64,000 bases of DNA from CAWIJJ01 sp963836405 (lineage in GTDB: Bacteria > Acidobacteriota > Terriglobia > Bryobacterales > Bryobacteraceae). A program made the position numbers and the translations under genes. The notes under the pieces are model-generated. The model was not told where the DNA came from and searched no databases. It saw only the letters and a list, made by a program, of their open reading frames with translations. The stretch spans positions 1-64,000 of the forward strand of contig CAWIJL010000007.1 in assembly GCA_963836405.1 (NCBI GenBank), in the 5' to 3' direction. Below, one piece after another: positions 45,300-54,700 of the stretch (positions are counted from its first letter, which is position 1; every line of letters starts with the position of its first letter).

Positions 45300-48032
45300 C
45301 TATTCATGCCGCAGAGCCATCGTCGGATCGATGCTCGCTGCGCGCCGCGCCGGGAGATATCCTGCGACCAAGACTGCCCCCAGCAGCATCACCGCGCATG
45401 CCGACAGTACCAATGGATCGTTCGGCCGGATTCCATACAGGAAAACCGCCAGGTACCGCCCTCCGGAAAGTGCGGCGGCCACACCCACCGCCAGCCCGAT
45501 AACGCCCAGCAGGAAGACCTCGCGCAGCACCAGCCAGACGATTCCGCGGCGCTGCGCTCCCAGCGCCGTGCGGATTCCGATCTCGTTTGTCCTCCGCGAG
45601 ACGTGAAAGGCAGCAGTGCCATACAGGCCGACGCAAGCGACGATCGGCGCCAGGCATCCAAACGCCGTGGACAGCCGGGCAAGCGTGACCTCCTGGCCGA
45701 TCGCGCGGTCGATCCGCGTGGAGTAAGTCTCCAGACCCGCCGGCGCCAGCCGCGAATCGACCCGGCGCACGATCTCCCGCACCGCATGGGCGTGCTCGAG
45801 TGGATTCGCGAGGGCGCGCACCGCAAACGTGACCTGGCGCGGCGGCTGGCTGGTGAGCGGAAAATACAGCATCGGATGCCGTTCCTCCTTGAGCGCCATG
45901 AACAGGGCGTCCCCCACCACTCCGACGATCCGATAACTGCGCGGCTTCAAATTCACGATGCGGCCGATCGGATCCTCCAGACCGAACAGGCGGGCAAACC
46001 GCCGATTGACGATCACCGGCGGAACACTGCCGTCGTCATCCCTTGGCTCGAACTCGCGGCCGGCCAGGATCGGAATGCGCATCGTCCGGAAAAACTCCGG
46101 TCCGGCCCTGAAGATCCCCACCAGGTTCGCGGGTCCCCTTGGCGGCTGGGCGGCGCCCACCACTTGCGCCGCCGTGGTCAGGCTCCCCGAGCCCGAGAGC
46201 AGGGGCGCATTCGACAGGCTGGCTCCTTGCACGCCGGGAATCCGCTCGAGCCCCTCGCGCACCTCGCGGTATACCCGTTTCAGAGCGGCCCCCTCGTATG
46301 CCGCCGGCGGCTTCAGCGAGAACAGCAGGACGTTCTCCGGATGGAAGCCAAGGTCTATCGAGTGCAGGTTCGTCAGCGTCCGCCCGAACAGACCGGCGGC
46401 CACCAGCAGAAGGAGCGAGAGAGCGATCTGCCCCGCCAGGAGGAATCGGCCCATGTGGAGGCGGCCAAGCGGATATCGCGCATTCCGGAGTTCTTTCAAC
46501 GCAGGGATCAGGGCTCCGCGCGTGGCCTGAAGCGCCGGCGCGAGACCGAACAGCAGGCCGGTAAACACCGATAGTGCGAAGGCCACCGACAGGACGTGCC
46601 AGTTCAATTCGGCGCGCAGCGTGAAGTTCGGTTGCCCTGCGCCCAGCAGCACGGTCAGAAAGCGGATGCCCGAAAAGGCGACAGGCAGCCCTAGCGCACC
46701 GCCCACGCAGGCCAGCAGAATACTCTCGGTCAGCAGTTGACGGACAATGCGCATCCGGCCCGCGCCCAGGCTGAGCCGCACCGCCACTTCGCGCCTCCGC
46801 GCCATGGCCCTTCCCAACAGCAGATTCGAGATATTCGCGCACGCAATCAGCAGGATCAGCCCGGCCATCGCCACCATGACGAACAGCGGCCGCGAATACG
46901 ACTGCGACAGGCTGTCCATCCCGGTTGCGCCGTTGGTCACCATCAGCCGCGGGAGAGGCTCCAACTCGGCGCTGCTCGTCGCGGAAGCTTCCACGAACCG
47001 CCGGAACTGGGGCTCCAAGGTGGCTTGCGCCTGCGCCACACTCACGCCCGGCCGGAGACGGCCCATCATCACCGTCCAGTAGAAATTGCGGTCCAGGAAC
47101 TTCGCGCCGGCATTCGTGGCGCCCGCATCCAGCAGCAGGTTGGCATGCATCGGCAGCCATACATCCGGCGCCGCTGCCGGATCGGCTCCGAAGAAGCCCC
47201 GCGGCGCAACCCCGACCACCATGAACGGCTTATCGTTGATGCGGATGGTCTCGCCAAGCCCTCGGGCGGCTTCTCCGAACCGCTGCCCGCTGTACCGGTA
47301 GTTCAGAACCACAACCGCCGCGGCCCCCGGCCGGTCGTCGCCTGGAACAAGCAGGCGTCCGGCCTCCGGAACCACTCCCATTCCGGGAAAGTACTCGCCG
47401 GAAACATACTGGCCGTCGAGGACTTCGGTCTGCTCCCGGATCGTGACGTTGAGCCCCGCGGCCTGGGTGTAGCAGAACATGCTGGCCAGGATCCCCGGGT
47501 TGCTCTGGAATACGCGGAGAGCGGGGTACGGGAAGACGCTGCTCATGGTCCCCGAATCGGCCCTGTTGGTCATCGTGCCCACCATGGAGAAGCCTTTGAC
47601 GACCGGCGGAAACACCGGCGCCCGCCACTTCATCAGCACCAGCGATTCGGGATCCGCCGCCGGCAACGGGCGCAGCAACATCGACTCTACGAAACTGTAC
47701 AGCGCCGTGTTCGCGCCGATGCCCAGCGCCAGCGAAATCACCGCCGTCGCCGTGAACAGGCGATTGGCCCCCATGCTTCGCGCCGCGTATCGCATGTCCT
47801 GGACGAACTGCTCCGCGAGAGGCCAACCCCAGGCTTCTCGTGTATTTTCCTGCACGGCCGTGAAATTCCCGAGGTCGACGCACGCCGCCCGCCGCGCCGC
47901 GGCCTTCGGCAGTCCTTCCGCTTGACGCTGCTCCGCTTCCTCTTCCAGATGGTGCTCGAGTTCCTCGCGCAGTTCGGATTCTCTCCGGCCGCGCTGCCGC
48001 AACCACGACAGTTTGCGAAAGAACGGGATCAT
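45300..48032 (-). CDS. ADOP-family permease (acidobacterial duplicated orphan permease, MacB/FtsX-type)
   Basis: 910 aa overlapping the PadR gene by 4 nt. The N-terminal region (REELEHHLEEEAEQRQAEGL) is an amphipathic ADOP-type lead, followed by a membrane helix (LFTATAVISLALGIGANTAL), a large periplasmic MacB-like domain, a group of membrane helices (LFVMVAMAGLILLIACANI and following) and a second such unit ending ALRHE. ADOP proteins lack a linked ATPase and are typically controlled by a neighbouring PadR regulator. An envelope or peptide-efflux role is inferred from MacB homology. It is intact in this window. Confidence 0.9.
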   Translation of the reverse strand: MIPFFRKLSWLRQRGRRESELREELEHHLEEEAEQRQAEGLPKAAARRAACVDLGNFTAVQENTREAWGWPLAEQFVQDMRYAARSMGANRLFTATAVISLALGIGANTALYSFVESMLLRPLPAADPESLVLMKWRAPVFPPVVKGFSMVGTMTNRADSGTMSSVFPYPALRVFQSNPGILASMFCYTQAAGLNVTIREQTEVLDGQYVSGEYFPGMGVVPEAGRLLVPGDDRPGAAAVVVLNYRYSGQRFGEAARGLGETIRINDKPFMVVGVAPRGFFGADPAAAPDVWLPMHANLLLDAGATNAGAKFLDRNFYWTVMMGRLRPGVSVAQAQATLEPQFRRFVEASATSSAELEPLPRLMVTNGATGMDSLSQSYSRPLFVMVAMAGLILLIACANISNLLLGRAMARRREVAVRLSLGAGRMRIVRQLLTESILLACVGGALGLPVAFSGIRFLTVLLGAGQPNFTLRAELNWHVLSVAFALSVFTGLLFGLAPALQATRGALIPALKELRNARYPLGRLHMGRFLLAGQIALSLLLLVAAGLFGRTLTNLHSIDLGFHPENVLLFSLKPPAAYEGAALKRVYREVREGLERIPGVQGASLSNAPLLSGSGSLTTAAQVVGAAQPPRGPANLVGIFRAGPEFFRTMRIPILAGREFEPRDDDGSVPPVIVNRRFARLFGLEDPIGRIVNLKPRSYRIVGVVGDALFMALKEERHPMLYFPLTSQPPRQVTFAVRALANPLEHAHAVREIVRRVDSRLAPAGLETYSTRIDRAIGQEVTLARLSTAFGCLAPIVACVGLYGTAAFHVSRRTNEIGIRTALGAQRRGIVWLVLREVFLLGVIGLAVGVAAALSGGRYLAVFLYGIRPNDPLVLSACAVMLLGAVLVAGYLPARRAASIDPTMALRHE

Positions 48033-48385
48033 TGCCCCTCCTGATCGAGAGGCTTCAAAAGAAGCCGCATGGCGCGGGAGAATGCCTCCCAGTTAGAGCG
48101 TTCGGTCGCCAGATGCTTGCGCCCGAGTGGCGTGAGGCGGTAGTAGCGGGCGCGCTTGCCCTTATCCGAAATCTGCCACGAAGCGGCCACCCACCCCTTT
48201 GCTTCCAGGCGATGCAGCGCGGGGTACAGCGACCCGGTTTCCACCTGGAGCAGATCTTCCGAGGTCCTCTGAATGTATTTGGCGATCGCGTGGCCGTGAT
48301 TGGGACCGGCAAGCAACGTTCGCAGAATAACCACCTCGAGCGTGCCCTGAAGAAGCGCGACGCGGGAAACCGGTACGTTTCGCAT
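48029..48385 (-). CDS. PadR-family transcriptional regulator (acidobacterial type)
   Basis: 118 aa from ATG 48383-48385. The winged helix core is LQGTLEVVILRTLLAGPNHG to LLQVETGSLYPALHRLEAKG, and the wing contains YYRLTPLGRKHL. PadR proteins repress their own and neighbouring promoters and are released by small molecules. The ADOP permease gene follows with a 4-nt overlap, so this is a regulator-permease operon. A GTAGA-N3-TCTAC dyad lies upstream (48412-48424). Confidence 0.9.
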   Translation of the reverse strand: MRNVPVSRVALLQGTLEVVILRTLLAGPNHGHAIAKYIQRTSEDLLQVETGSLYPALHRLEAKGWVAASWQISDKGKRARYYRLTPLGRKHLATERSNWEAFSRAMRLLLKPLDQEGQ

Positions 48386-48396
48386 TGTGTAGCCAG

Positions 48397-48424
48397 TCTA
48401 CCCTTTATTCTGTAGAGGGTCTAC
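48397..48424 (-). promoter_or_regulatory. Putative PadR operator/promoter region
   Basis: GTAGA-GGG-TCTAC (48412-48424) is a perfect 5-3-5 dyad, with another TCTAC half-site at 48397-48401. They lie 12 to 39 bp upstream of the PadR start, and TATAGT (minus strand, 48422-48427) may be the -10. The arrangement suits autoregulation of the padR-ADOP operon. No footprint evidence exists in the sequence itself. Confidence 0.5.
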
Positions 48425-48487
48425 TATATTGCTCGCGGGCATTCCGTCGATTGCCGCGAATCTCGCCTTGCGCTATCGTCGGATCGA

Positions 48488-49552
48488 ATGAGACTTGGTG
48501 GGTTAGGCATCGCAGTGGTGTTGGCGGCGCGCGTGGCGGCCGCCTCACCGCAGGAGGAGTGGTCCTCCATCATTCAGAAAGCGCGCCTCGATCTGGCGCA
48601 TGGCGAATACACCCAGGCCCTCGATAGCCTGCGCAAGGCGTTCGCCGATGTCGAACAGCAGCCCGGACAGGAGCCGGCGAAGCTCGAATGCCTGCGCCTC
48701 CTTTCCGCCGCCGCCCGCGCCACCGGAAACCGCGAGGAAGCGCTCGCGCTCCTCGCTTCGGCCGTCAAGCTCGACGAAGAGTCCCAGGCCGCCCGCGACG
48801 ATTTTGCCAAAGACCTCACCCGGCTCGCCTCCTTCAAAATCGAAGCGGGCGATCGCAAGACCGGCAAAGAGACGCTGCTGCGCGTCATGGACCTCTGGCG
48901 GGAAGCCGCACCGTCCGAAGGAATCCAGGAACTCGCCCCCCTCGACGCCCTCGCCGGCCTTCACCGCGACGACGCCGAATATCCCGAAGCCGAAGCCCTC
49001 CTCCTCCGCGCCATGCGCATTCGCGAGGTGGCCTACGGCCCCAACTCCTCCGAACTCATCTCTACCGTGGATTCGCTCGCCTACGTTCTGTTCGGCCAAA
49101 AGAAATTCGCCGAAGCCGAGCCTTACTATAAGCGCCTGCTGGGGCTGTGGGAAGCCAGCGCCGGCCCCGAACACCCCATGGTCGCCCTGACTCTCGATAA
49201 AACCGCCGAGTTCTACGCCTTCCAGCAGCGCTACGCCGAGGCCGAACCCCTCGTCCAGCGCTCACTCACCCTGCGCACCAACCTGCTGATGTCCAGCTTC
49301 AACCAGACCGGCCGCATCGCCCTCATGCAGGCCAAGCTCGACAAATCCCGGGAGCTCTACACCCGCGCCATCCGCATCGGCGACGACTGCAAAGTGGACG
49401 ACGAGGCGATGGACCCCCTCCTCCGCATTCAGTCGAAACTGCTGCGCCAAATGGGCGACGAGGAAGCCGCCAATGCGCTGGACGAGCGTATCAAAGCCGC
49501 CCTCCTTCGCAAGGCCGACCGCGAAGGACGGCTCCCTTCTCCGGTCAAATAA
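48488..49552 (+). CDS. Exported TPR protein (kinesin-light-chain-like repeats)
   Basis: 354 aa from ATG 48488 with signal peptide MRLGGLGIAVVLAARVAAA. TPR units follow (ARLDLAHGEYTQALDSLRKA, EEALALLASAVKLDEESQAA, YPEAEALLLRAMRIREVAYG, KKFAEAEPYYKRLLGLWEAS, QRYAEAEPLVQRSLTLRTNL). These provide a periplasmic protein-protein scaffold. It is divergent from the padR operon and converges on the DedA/ATP-grasp gene with 6 bp between stops. No catalytic domain seen. Confidence 0.82.
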   Translation: MRLGGLGIAVVLAARVAAASPQEEWSSIIQKARLDLAHGEYTQALDSLRKAFADVEQQPGQEPAKLECLRLLSAAARATGNREEALALLASAVKLDEESQAARDDFAKDLTRLASFKIEAGDRKTGKETLLRVMDLWREAAPSEGIQELAPLDALAGLHRDDAEYPEAEALLLRAMRIREVAYGPNSSELISTVDSLAYVLFGQKKFAEAEPYYKRLLGLWEASAGPEHPMVALTLDKTAEFYAFQQRYAEAEPLVQRSLTLRTNLLMSSFNQTGRIALMQAKLDKSRELYTRAIRIGDDCKVDDEAMDPLLRIQSKLLRQMGDEEAANALDERIKAALLRKADREGRLPSPVK

Positions 49553-49558
49553 CCCGTT

Positions 49559-51054
49559 TCAGCCCCGTCCGGCCGCCGCCCTCGCCAGCGCGAGCAGCGG
49601 CGCCGGCCTCGCCCCCGCCTCCCGGTTCTTCGCCCCGATCTCGAACGCCAGCCGCCATTGCCGGAACATGACGCGATACGCCTCCCGCAGCCGGACCGCC
49701 GGATCGTAAATGTGCGTCGCTTCCGCCGAGACGCCGTTCAACTCGAGCACCGCGACCCGCCCGGCGCGAAACTCCGCCACCGAATCCGCGCGTACGTCGA
49801 ACCGCCCGAAATAGAAGCCCGGGTGGCCCTTCGCAATCCCGTCGATCGACCGCCGCAATTCCTCCGTCTCCAGGTACCCCGCATCCAGAAAAATGGCGCC
49901 CTTGCAGTGCGACCCGATTTCCGCGATCTCGACCTCTTCCCCGCGCGCCGGAACTTCCGCTGCGCCCCGGCGAAGCCGCGCGATATACGTCTCCGCCAGC
50001 AGCGACGCCCTCCGATCCCTGCCGATCAACTCCGCAATCGTGCTGCGCCCGTCGCCTCGCACCGCCGGAAAACGCTTCTCCGTGATCGAAAAAATCCGCC
50101 CTTCCGGCTCCCCTGGTATCCGGTAATAGAACACGCCGAACTCGAGTCCGCCCGCATACCGCTGCACGATCGTGTCTCGCGTGGCGGCGCTCAGGTAAGC
50201 CGCGGCGTCCGCTTCCGAACGGGCGATCGCGACGCCGTTGCCCCGTTCCCCCGCGTCCGGTTTCAGCACCAGCGGATAGGCCAGCCCCGCGCGCGCGGTA
50301 AATTCGGCGGCGGCCTTGACTCGTTCCGCCGCCGGCAGGGATGCCGGAACCACCGTGTACTCCGGGACGCACGCCAGATGCCGCAGAATCTCCGCCTTCG
50401 ACTCGCCCGCGAATCCGCCTGTCGGAATCCCCGGGTTCGCCGCCGTGAACAGCGTCAGCGACCTGTGCCTGATGCCTAAGTAAAGGATCCACGGAATCAC
50501 CGGCAGGTACGCGAGCCACGGCGGCCAGAACTCCCACCGCACCAGGCGCCGCCATGCCGGACTGCGCCGCAGGCTGACCAGCGCCACCCCCACTTGCCCG
50601 CCCCCAGCGCCGCGCGCAGCAGGCCATCGCCGGCCAGCGCCGTTCCGCCCACCAGCAGCGGCGTCCACACGGCCGCCGCCAGCAGGAAATAGCCGGCGAA
50701 GGTCCAGAAGCGCGTCTTCAGCAGCCCTGCCGCAAGGTAAGTCGGCAGCCGCAGCCCCGGCGTAAACCGGCTGGCGAGCACCACCCGCGCGCCCCGCGCC
50801 GACAGCCATGCCGATGCCCGCTCCACCTTTTCCGCCGTCAACATCCTGCCGAGCGGCCGCCACCGCATCGCCGCCCGCCCGAAGCAACGGCCGGCAAGGT
50901 AAAGCAGCATATCGCCGCAAAAGATGCCCAGCGTGCACGCGAGGATTCCCTCCGCGAGGCTCATCGTTCCCGCCGCCACCAGCGCCCCCGCGGCGATACA
51001 GGTAAGGTCTTCGCTGACCAGAGTGGCAGCCGCAAGAAACAGAAATTGACCCAT
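49559..51054 (-). CDS. DedA/VTT membrane domain fused to ATP-grasp domain; one -1 frameshift
   Basis: Start ATG 51052-51054. N-terminal 190 aa is a DedA-like protein (SEDLTCIAAGALVAAGTMSL, VVLASRFTPGLRLPTYLAAG) and the C-terminal 300 aa an ATP-grasp enzyme (TLFTAANPGIPTGGFAGESK, AYPLVLKPDAGERGNGVAIA, RVAVLELNGVSAEATHIY). The reading frame changes at about 50597; restoring one base joins them into 498 aa. A hydrophobic segment (AYLPVIPWILYLGIRH) links them. If correct, an ATP-dependent ligase or kinase is tethered to an inner-membrane DedA domain. Alternatively two separate overlapping genes exist; a GTG/ATG start for the second is not obvious. Confidence 0.7.
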
Positions 51055-51072
51055 TCAACCCCCTCCGAAAAA

Positions 51073-51792
51073 TCAGGCGGCCCGCGCCAGGACCTGCTGC
51101 TCGCCCGGCACGGGACGGCACAGCGCGGCGGGCGAGTACAAGAAGCGGATCTCCGCCTCCGTAACCACCACCCAGCTGAAGCTCACCGTCTCGGCGTCCG
51201 CCCGGTGCATGCACGGCCAGTATGCGTCCGGCCCCGCGCCGTGGCTCGCGTGGAACCAGTACAGGTCCGCCGGGAGCACGCGGTCCGCATCCGGCACGCG
51301 CCGCGCAAACTCCTCGAGCCGCGTCCGCTTTACCCCTTCGGCGTCGAATGAAGACGAGGTCAGCGGCCTCGCAGCCTCCGCGTCCGGCGCCCATTCGAGC
51401 GTACAGCCGTTCCAGGCCGCCACCGCCGTGCGCGCGCCGGGCGCAAGAAAGAGCAGTGTGAACGGCGCATACCGCGCGAGGTCCAGTCGCGTCAGACAGA
51501 GCGCGGCGTCATCGAGCGTCCCGGCCCCGATCAGATCGCGCATCGGCAATCCCCGGCTTCGCGTCGCGGCCCGTGGACCCGCCGCCGCGCCGTTCAGCAG
51601 GCACAGCGAGATTCCGAATTCGTTGGCAGCAAGCCAGGTGCCCCCGTGGTCGCTGTCCGCCGGCGCGACGAAGCGCACGCCGCCCCGTTCCCCGATCCGC
51701 GGGCCCACGCCCGCGCCGCGCGTCCGTTTCTCGTCGCGGTTGCAAAGCAGGTGGTACCCGCTCCCCTCGTGTACCCAACTCACCGTGCACAT
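51073..51792 (-). CDS. NRDE-family protein (TANGO2-like)
   Basis: 239 aa from ATG 51790-51792, giving the family start MCTVSWVHEGSGYHLLCNRDE with the nucleophile-like Cys2 and NRDE box. Other family segments are GTWLAANEFGISLCLLNG and RGLPMRDLIGAG. Members are Ntn-hydrolase-like; eukaryotic TANGO2 affects heme or lipid handling, while the bacterial role is unknown. It is cytoplasmic and lies 18 nt upstream of the DedA/ATP-grasp gene on the same strand, so the two may be co-transcribed. Confidence 0.82.
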   Translation of the reverse strand: MCTVSWVHEGSGYHLLCNRDEKRTRGAGVGPRIGERGGVRFVAPADSDHGGTWLAANEFGISLCLLNGAAAGPRAATRSRGLPMRDLIGAGTLDDAALCLTRLDLARYAPFTLLFLAPGARTAVAAWNGCTLEWAPDAEAARPLTSSSFDAEGVKRTRLEEFARRVPDADRVLPADLYWFHASHGAGPDAYWPCMHRADAETVSFSWVVVTEAEIRFLYSPAALCRPVPGEQQVLARAA

Positions 51793-51998
51793 TCCGTGTC
51801 GTCCAGCCGGGAGAGCAGCGAAAGCGCCTGACGGAGCCACCGCACGTTCATCTGGGTCAATGCCGCCTGCCGGGTGATTTTTTGGGTCTGCATTCTGTCA
51901 GGGAAATCCGCGGTCCCCGGTGAATTATTCCCTGTGTCGGCGCTGCCCGGCGCTCGCCCGCGGGAATAAATCGTCCCCACCGAAACCTCTACGCTTGT

Positions 51999-52604
51999 AT
52001 GGAAGTTCCGGACAGAACGATAGCCTGGACCGGGAGCGCCCCTCCCGCCGTCGTCGGGTGCCAGGGCAATGACGATGCTGCAGCCCGCTTTGAAAGCGAA
52101 GCCATGCCGCACCTGAACGATCTGTTCCGCACCGCCCTGCGCATGACCGGCGAGCGGGGCAACGCGGAGGACGTGCTTCAAGAGGTCTACCTCCAGGCGT
52201 GGCGGTCGTTCGGGCGCTTCGAGGCGGGCACCAACTGCCGGGCCTGGCTCTATAAGATTCTGTTCCACTGCGTCAGCCACCATCGCCGCAAGTGGTTCCG
52301 CTTTCCGTTGCTGAAGGAGACGGAGGAGTTTCTCGAAGCCAGCCTGGTGGCGCCCGCGGCCATAGCCGAAAACGTGACCGACGAGCAGATCCTCCGGGCG
52401 CTCGATGAGATTCCCTCCGAGTTCCGCTCGGTGGTGCTGCTGGTGGACGTGGAGGAATTCGCGTACAAAGAGGTCGCGCAGATCCTGTCGATTCCCATCG
52501 GCACGGTGATGTCGCGCCTCAGTCGCGGGCGGGGATTGCTGCGCAAGCGCCTCGCGGACGTGGCGCGTTCTTACGGAATCGGGAAACAGGACGAATCAAG
52601 ATGA
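51999..52604 (+). CDS. ECF-type RNA polymerase sigma factor
   Basis: 201 aa from ATG 51999. Region 2: LNDLFRTALRMTGERGNAED and VLQEVYLQAWRSFGRFEAG; region 4: SEFRSVVLLVDVEEFAYKEV and AQILSIPIGTVMSRLSRGR. It overlaps the anti-sigma gene by 4 nt (ATGA). The 206-nt spacer before it (51793-51998) carries only its promoter region and no gene. It is a second sigma/anti-sigma system in this window, with a canonical zinc anti-sigma partner unlike that at 6150-7203. Confidence 0.92.
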   Translation: MEVPDRTIAWTGSAPPAVVGCQGNDDAAARFESEAMPHLNDLFRTALRMTGERGNAEDVLQEVYLQAWRSFGRFEAGTNCRAWLYKILFHCVSHHRRKWFRFPLLKETEEFLEASLVAPAAIAENVTDEQILRALDEIPSEFRSVVLLVDVEEFAYKEVAQILSIPIGTVMSRLSRGRGLLRKRLADVARSYGIGKQDESR

Positions 52605-53428
52605 CTGAATTACGATTTGACGAACAGGCTTGCCGGCAGGTGATGGCCAGGCTCGACGCCTACGTCGATGGCGAGTTGGAGACCGGAGCCGGCCTCGAGA
52701 TCGACGGCCATCTCCGCACCTGCGCCGCCTGCGCCGCAGAGGCGGAAGCCCGCCGCGCCGCCCGCGAACGGCTGCGCCTCGCGGTCCGCGAGGTTCGCAT
52801 TCCGGCGGGCCTCGAAGACCGGATCCGCGTCACCCTGCGCGGCCAGAACGAAGCCGCCAACTGGAGCCGCCATCTGATGGCCATTGCCGCCGCGCTCGCC
52901 GTTTGCGTGGGCTCCTGGCTCAGCTACCGGTTCGTGGAATCGAAGCCGGGCCCGCTCATGCGCGCCGCCCTGGAAAATCACGTTCGCTGCGCCGTCTCCC
53001 GCACCTATCCGCCGGAGGGCCTTCCCGCCGCAATGCTCGCGCTACCCGCCCCGTTCGACCGGGTGGAACCGGCGATCGAACAGAGCGTCGGCGGCGACAT
53101 GGCACTGGTGATCGCCCACGAGTGCCGTCTTCACGGCCGTCGCTTCGTTCACCTGACATTCAACAAGGATACCCAGCTTCTCTCCGTGATCTTTGTCCGC
53201 AAGGAAGATGGCGAATCGCTCTCCGGCGCGAGGCTCCTGCCCGCGCTCACGCGTTCCGGTGTGCCCCTGTACACGGACGGCGTGCAGCGTTTTCAGTTGG
53301 CTGCCTTCGAAAGCCGCGACTATCTCGTGTACGCGATCTCGGACCTGACGCCTGGGAAGAATCTCGGGCTGCTGGCCGATATGGCGCCGGCGCTGCAATC
53401 GTTCCTCCGCGGAATCCAAGCTTCGTAA
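52601..53428 (+). CDS. Zinc-binding anti-sigma factor
   Basis: 275 aa from ATG 52601. The N-terminal zinc-binding anti-sigma motif is His37-Cys41-Cys44 in GHLRTCAACAAEAEA. One membrane segment (HLMAIAAALAVCVGSWLSY, about 88-106) separates it from a periplasmic domain of about 165 residues with a CRLHGRRFVHLTFNKDTQLL strand region. It would sequester the sigma factor encoded upstream and release it on an envelope cue. After it comes a 177-bp spacer with no gene before the convergent nitrilase. Confidence 0.88.
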   Translation: MTELRFDEQACRQVMARLDAYVDGELETGAGLEIDGHLRTCAACAAEAEARRAARERLRLAVREVRIPAGLEDRIRVTLRGQNEAANWSRHLMAIAAALAVCVGSWLSYRFVESKPGPLMRAALENHVRCAVSRTYPPEGLPAAMLALPAPFDRVEPAIEQSVGGDMALVIAHECRLHGRRFVHLTFNKDTQLLSVIFVRKEDGESLSGARLLPALTRSGVPLYTDGVQRFQLAAFESRDYLVYAISDLTPGKNLGLLADMAPALQSFLRGIQAS

Positions 53429-53605
53429 GTAGCGCTCGCCGGCTAGCGATCATAGCCGCCATACAGGATGAAACGGACCTTGTCGCGCGTGCGTTGCGAA
53501 CAGGTTGGGTCGTCCAGCATCGCCGCTTGACGCTGCCGATGGCGCGCCCAAGCATTCCACGATCCACCGGAGAGAAACTGCCTTCACATCCCCGGCGCTG
53601 CGCCC

Positions 53606-54571
53606 TCAACAGTCGTTGAACGTCGCCAGGCCCTGCCGCTCGCGATTGACTTCCAGCCTGGTCACGTCGGGACGGGAGTAGTGCCCGGCCGGGTCGAAGT
53701 TATGCCGCTCCTCGGCTACACGGCGGTGTTCGAGCGCGACCACGATCAGTTTTTCCTCGCCCGCCGCGGGAGCCACCACCCATTCGCCATCCGGCCCCGC
53801 CACGCACGAGCCTCCGTTGGCCAGTACCTCGGGACTCGAGGCGGTGAAGGTTTCGCGCCAGGGCTTGCCCGCGCCGATGCCGCCGCGGTCCATCAGGCCC
53901 GAGACCGACAGGACATAGGAGCGCGATTCGAGGGCGATGAAACGCGTGATGTCGCGCGTGTTGTCGACGCTGCCGGGCCAGACCGCAACGTGCAGGTCCT
54001 CCCCCTGGGCGTAAAGCGACGCGCGCGAAAGCGGCATCCAGTTTTCCCAGCAGTTGAGGCCGCCCGCGGTAAACGGACCTACGCGGTGCGTGCGCAAGCC
54101 GTGGCCGTCGCCGGTAGCCCAGACCAGCCGCTCTTCGTAGGTCGGCATCAGCTTGCGGTGAATCGAGGCGATCTCGCCGCGTGCGTCGATGAACACGAGC
54201 GAGCAGTACAGACTGTGGCCTCCGCGGTCGGCGGCGCGCTCGATGGTGCCGAGATAGACGGCGATCCGGTGGCGTTTGGCAGCGGCGCGTACCGGGTCCA
54301 GGTCGCCCGCCTCGGGCTGAACGGCTTGCGCGGCGTAGTCCGCGAAGATCTCTTTTTGCAGGGCGGAATTGAAGCTCGCGCCACCGGTATGCCCGACCCA
54401 GAACGGGTAGCCGGGCACCAGACCTTCGCCGAACGCCACCAGCCCGCATCCGCTGCGGCCGGCCTCGTCCACGCAGGCAGCCACCTTCTCTACAGTCCGG
54501 TTCCGGTCCAGCCAGACGGGCGCGATCTGGGCCAGACCCACGGTAAGGCGCCCGTCAAAATCGGGATTCAT
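53606..54571 (-). CDS. Nitrilase-type carbon-nitrogen hydrolase
   Basis: 321 aa from ATG 54569-54571. The catalytic triad is present: Glu in GLVAFGEGLVPGYPFW, Lys in HRKLMPTYEERLVWATGDG and Cys in GGLNCWENWMPLSR, with the wording of branch-1 nitrilases rather than amidases. It hydrolyses nitriles to carboxylates and ammonia (or amides) in the cytoplasm. Its position beside a urea/guanidine nitrogen operon suggests nitrogen scavenging. Its start lies 20 bp from the 79-bp repeat copy 2. Confidence 0.88.
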   Translation of the reverse strand: MNPDFDGRLTVGLAQIAPVWLDRNRTVEKVAACVDEAGRSGCGLVAFGEGLVPGYPFWVGHTGGASFNSALQKEIFADYAAQAVQPEAGDLDPVRAAAKRHRIAVYLGTIERAADRGGHSLYCSLVFIDARGEIASIHRKLMPTYEERLVWATGDGHGLRTHRVGPFTAGGLNCWENWMPLSRASLYAQGEDLHVAVWPGSVDNTRDITRFIALESRSYVLSVSGLMDRGGIGAGKPWRETFTASSPEVLANGGSCVAGPDGEWVVAPAAGEEKLIVVALEHRRVAEERHNFDPAGHYSRPDVTRLEVNRERQGLATFNDC

Positions 54572-54590
54572 GCCCCATTTATGCACACTT

Positions 54591-54669
54591 CCGCCAACAT
54601 TGGCGGCCAGGGCCAAATTTGGTGAACAAAACAAGGGACTTCCAAGACTGAGGCCGCCAATGTTGGCGG
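54591..54669. repeat. 79-bp REP-doublet/MITE-like element, copy 2
   Basis: Ends CCGCCAACATTGGCGG (54591-54606) and CCGCCAATGTTGGCGG (54654-54669) are identical to copy 1 at 7731-7809 and the spacing is the same 79 bp. The 47-bp core differs in sequence but shares AACAAA and GACTT. This copy is in the spacer between two divergent genes (nitrilase and permease), where its folding could affect their promoters. Confidence 0.82.
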
Positions 54670-54700
54670 CCTGGGTCCTACAATAGGATTTCGCCCCGCT

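Noticed and set aside
45045..46574. 509-codon open frame antisense to the ADOP gene
   Set aside because: Composition (Arg/His/Pro/Gln) is that of antisense frames; ADOP on the other strand is intact.
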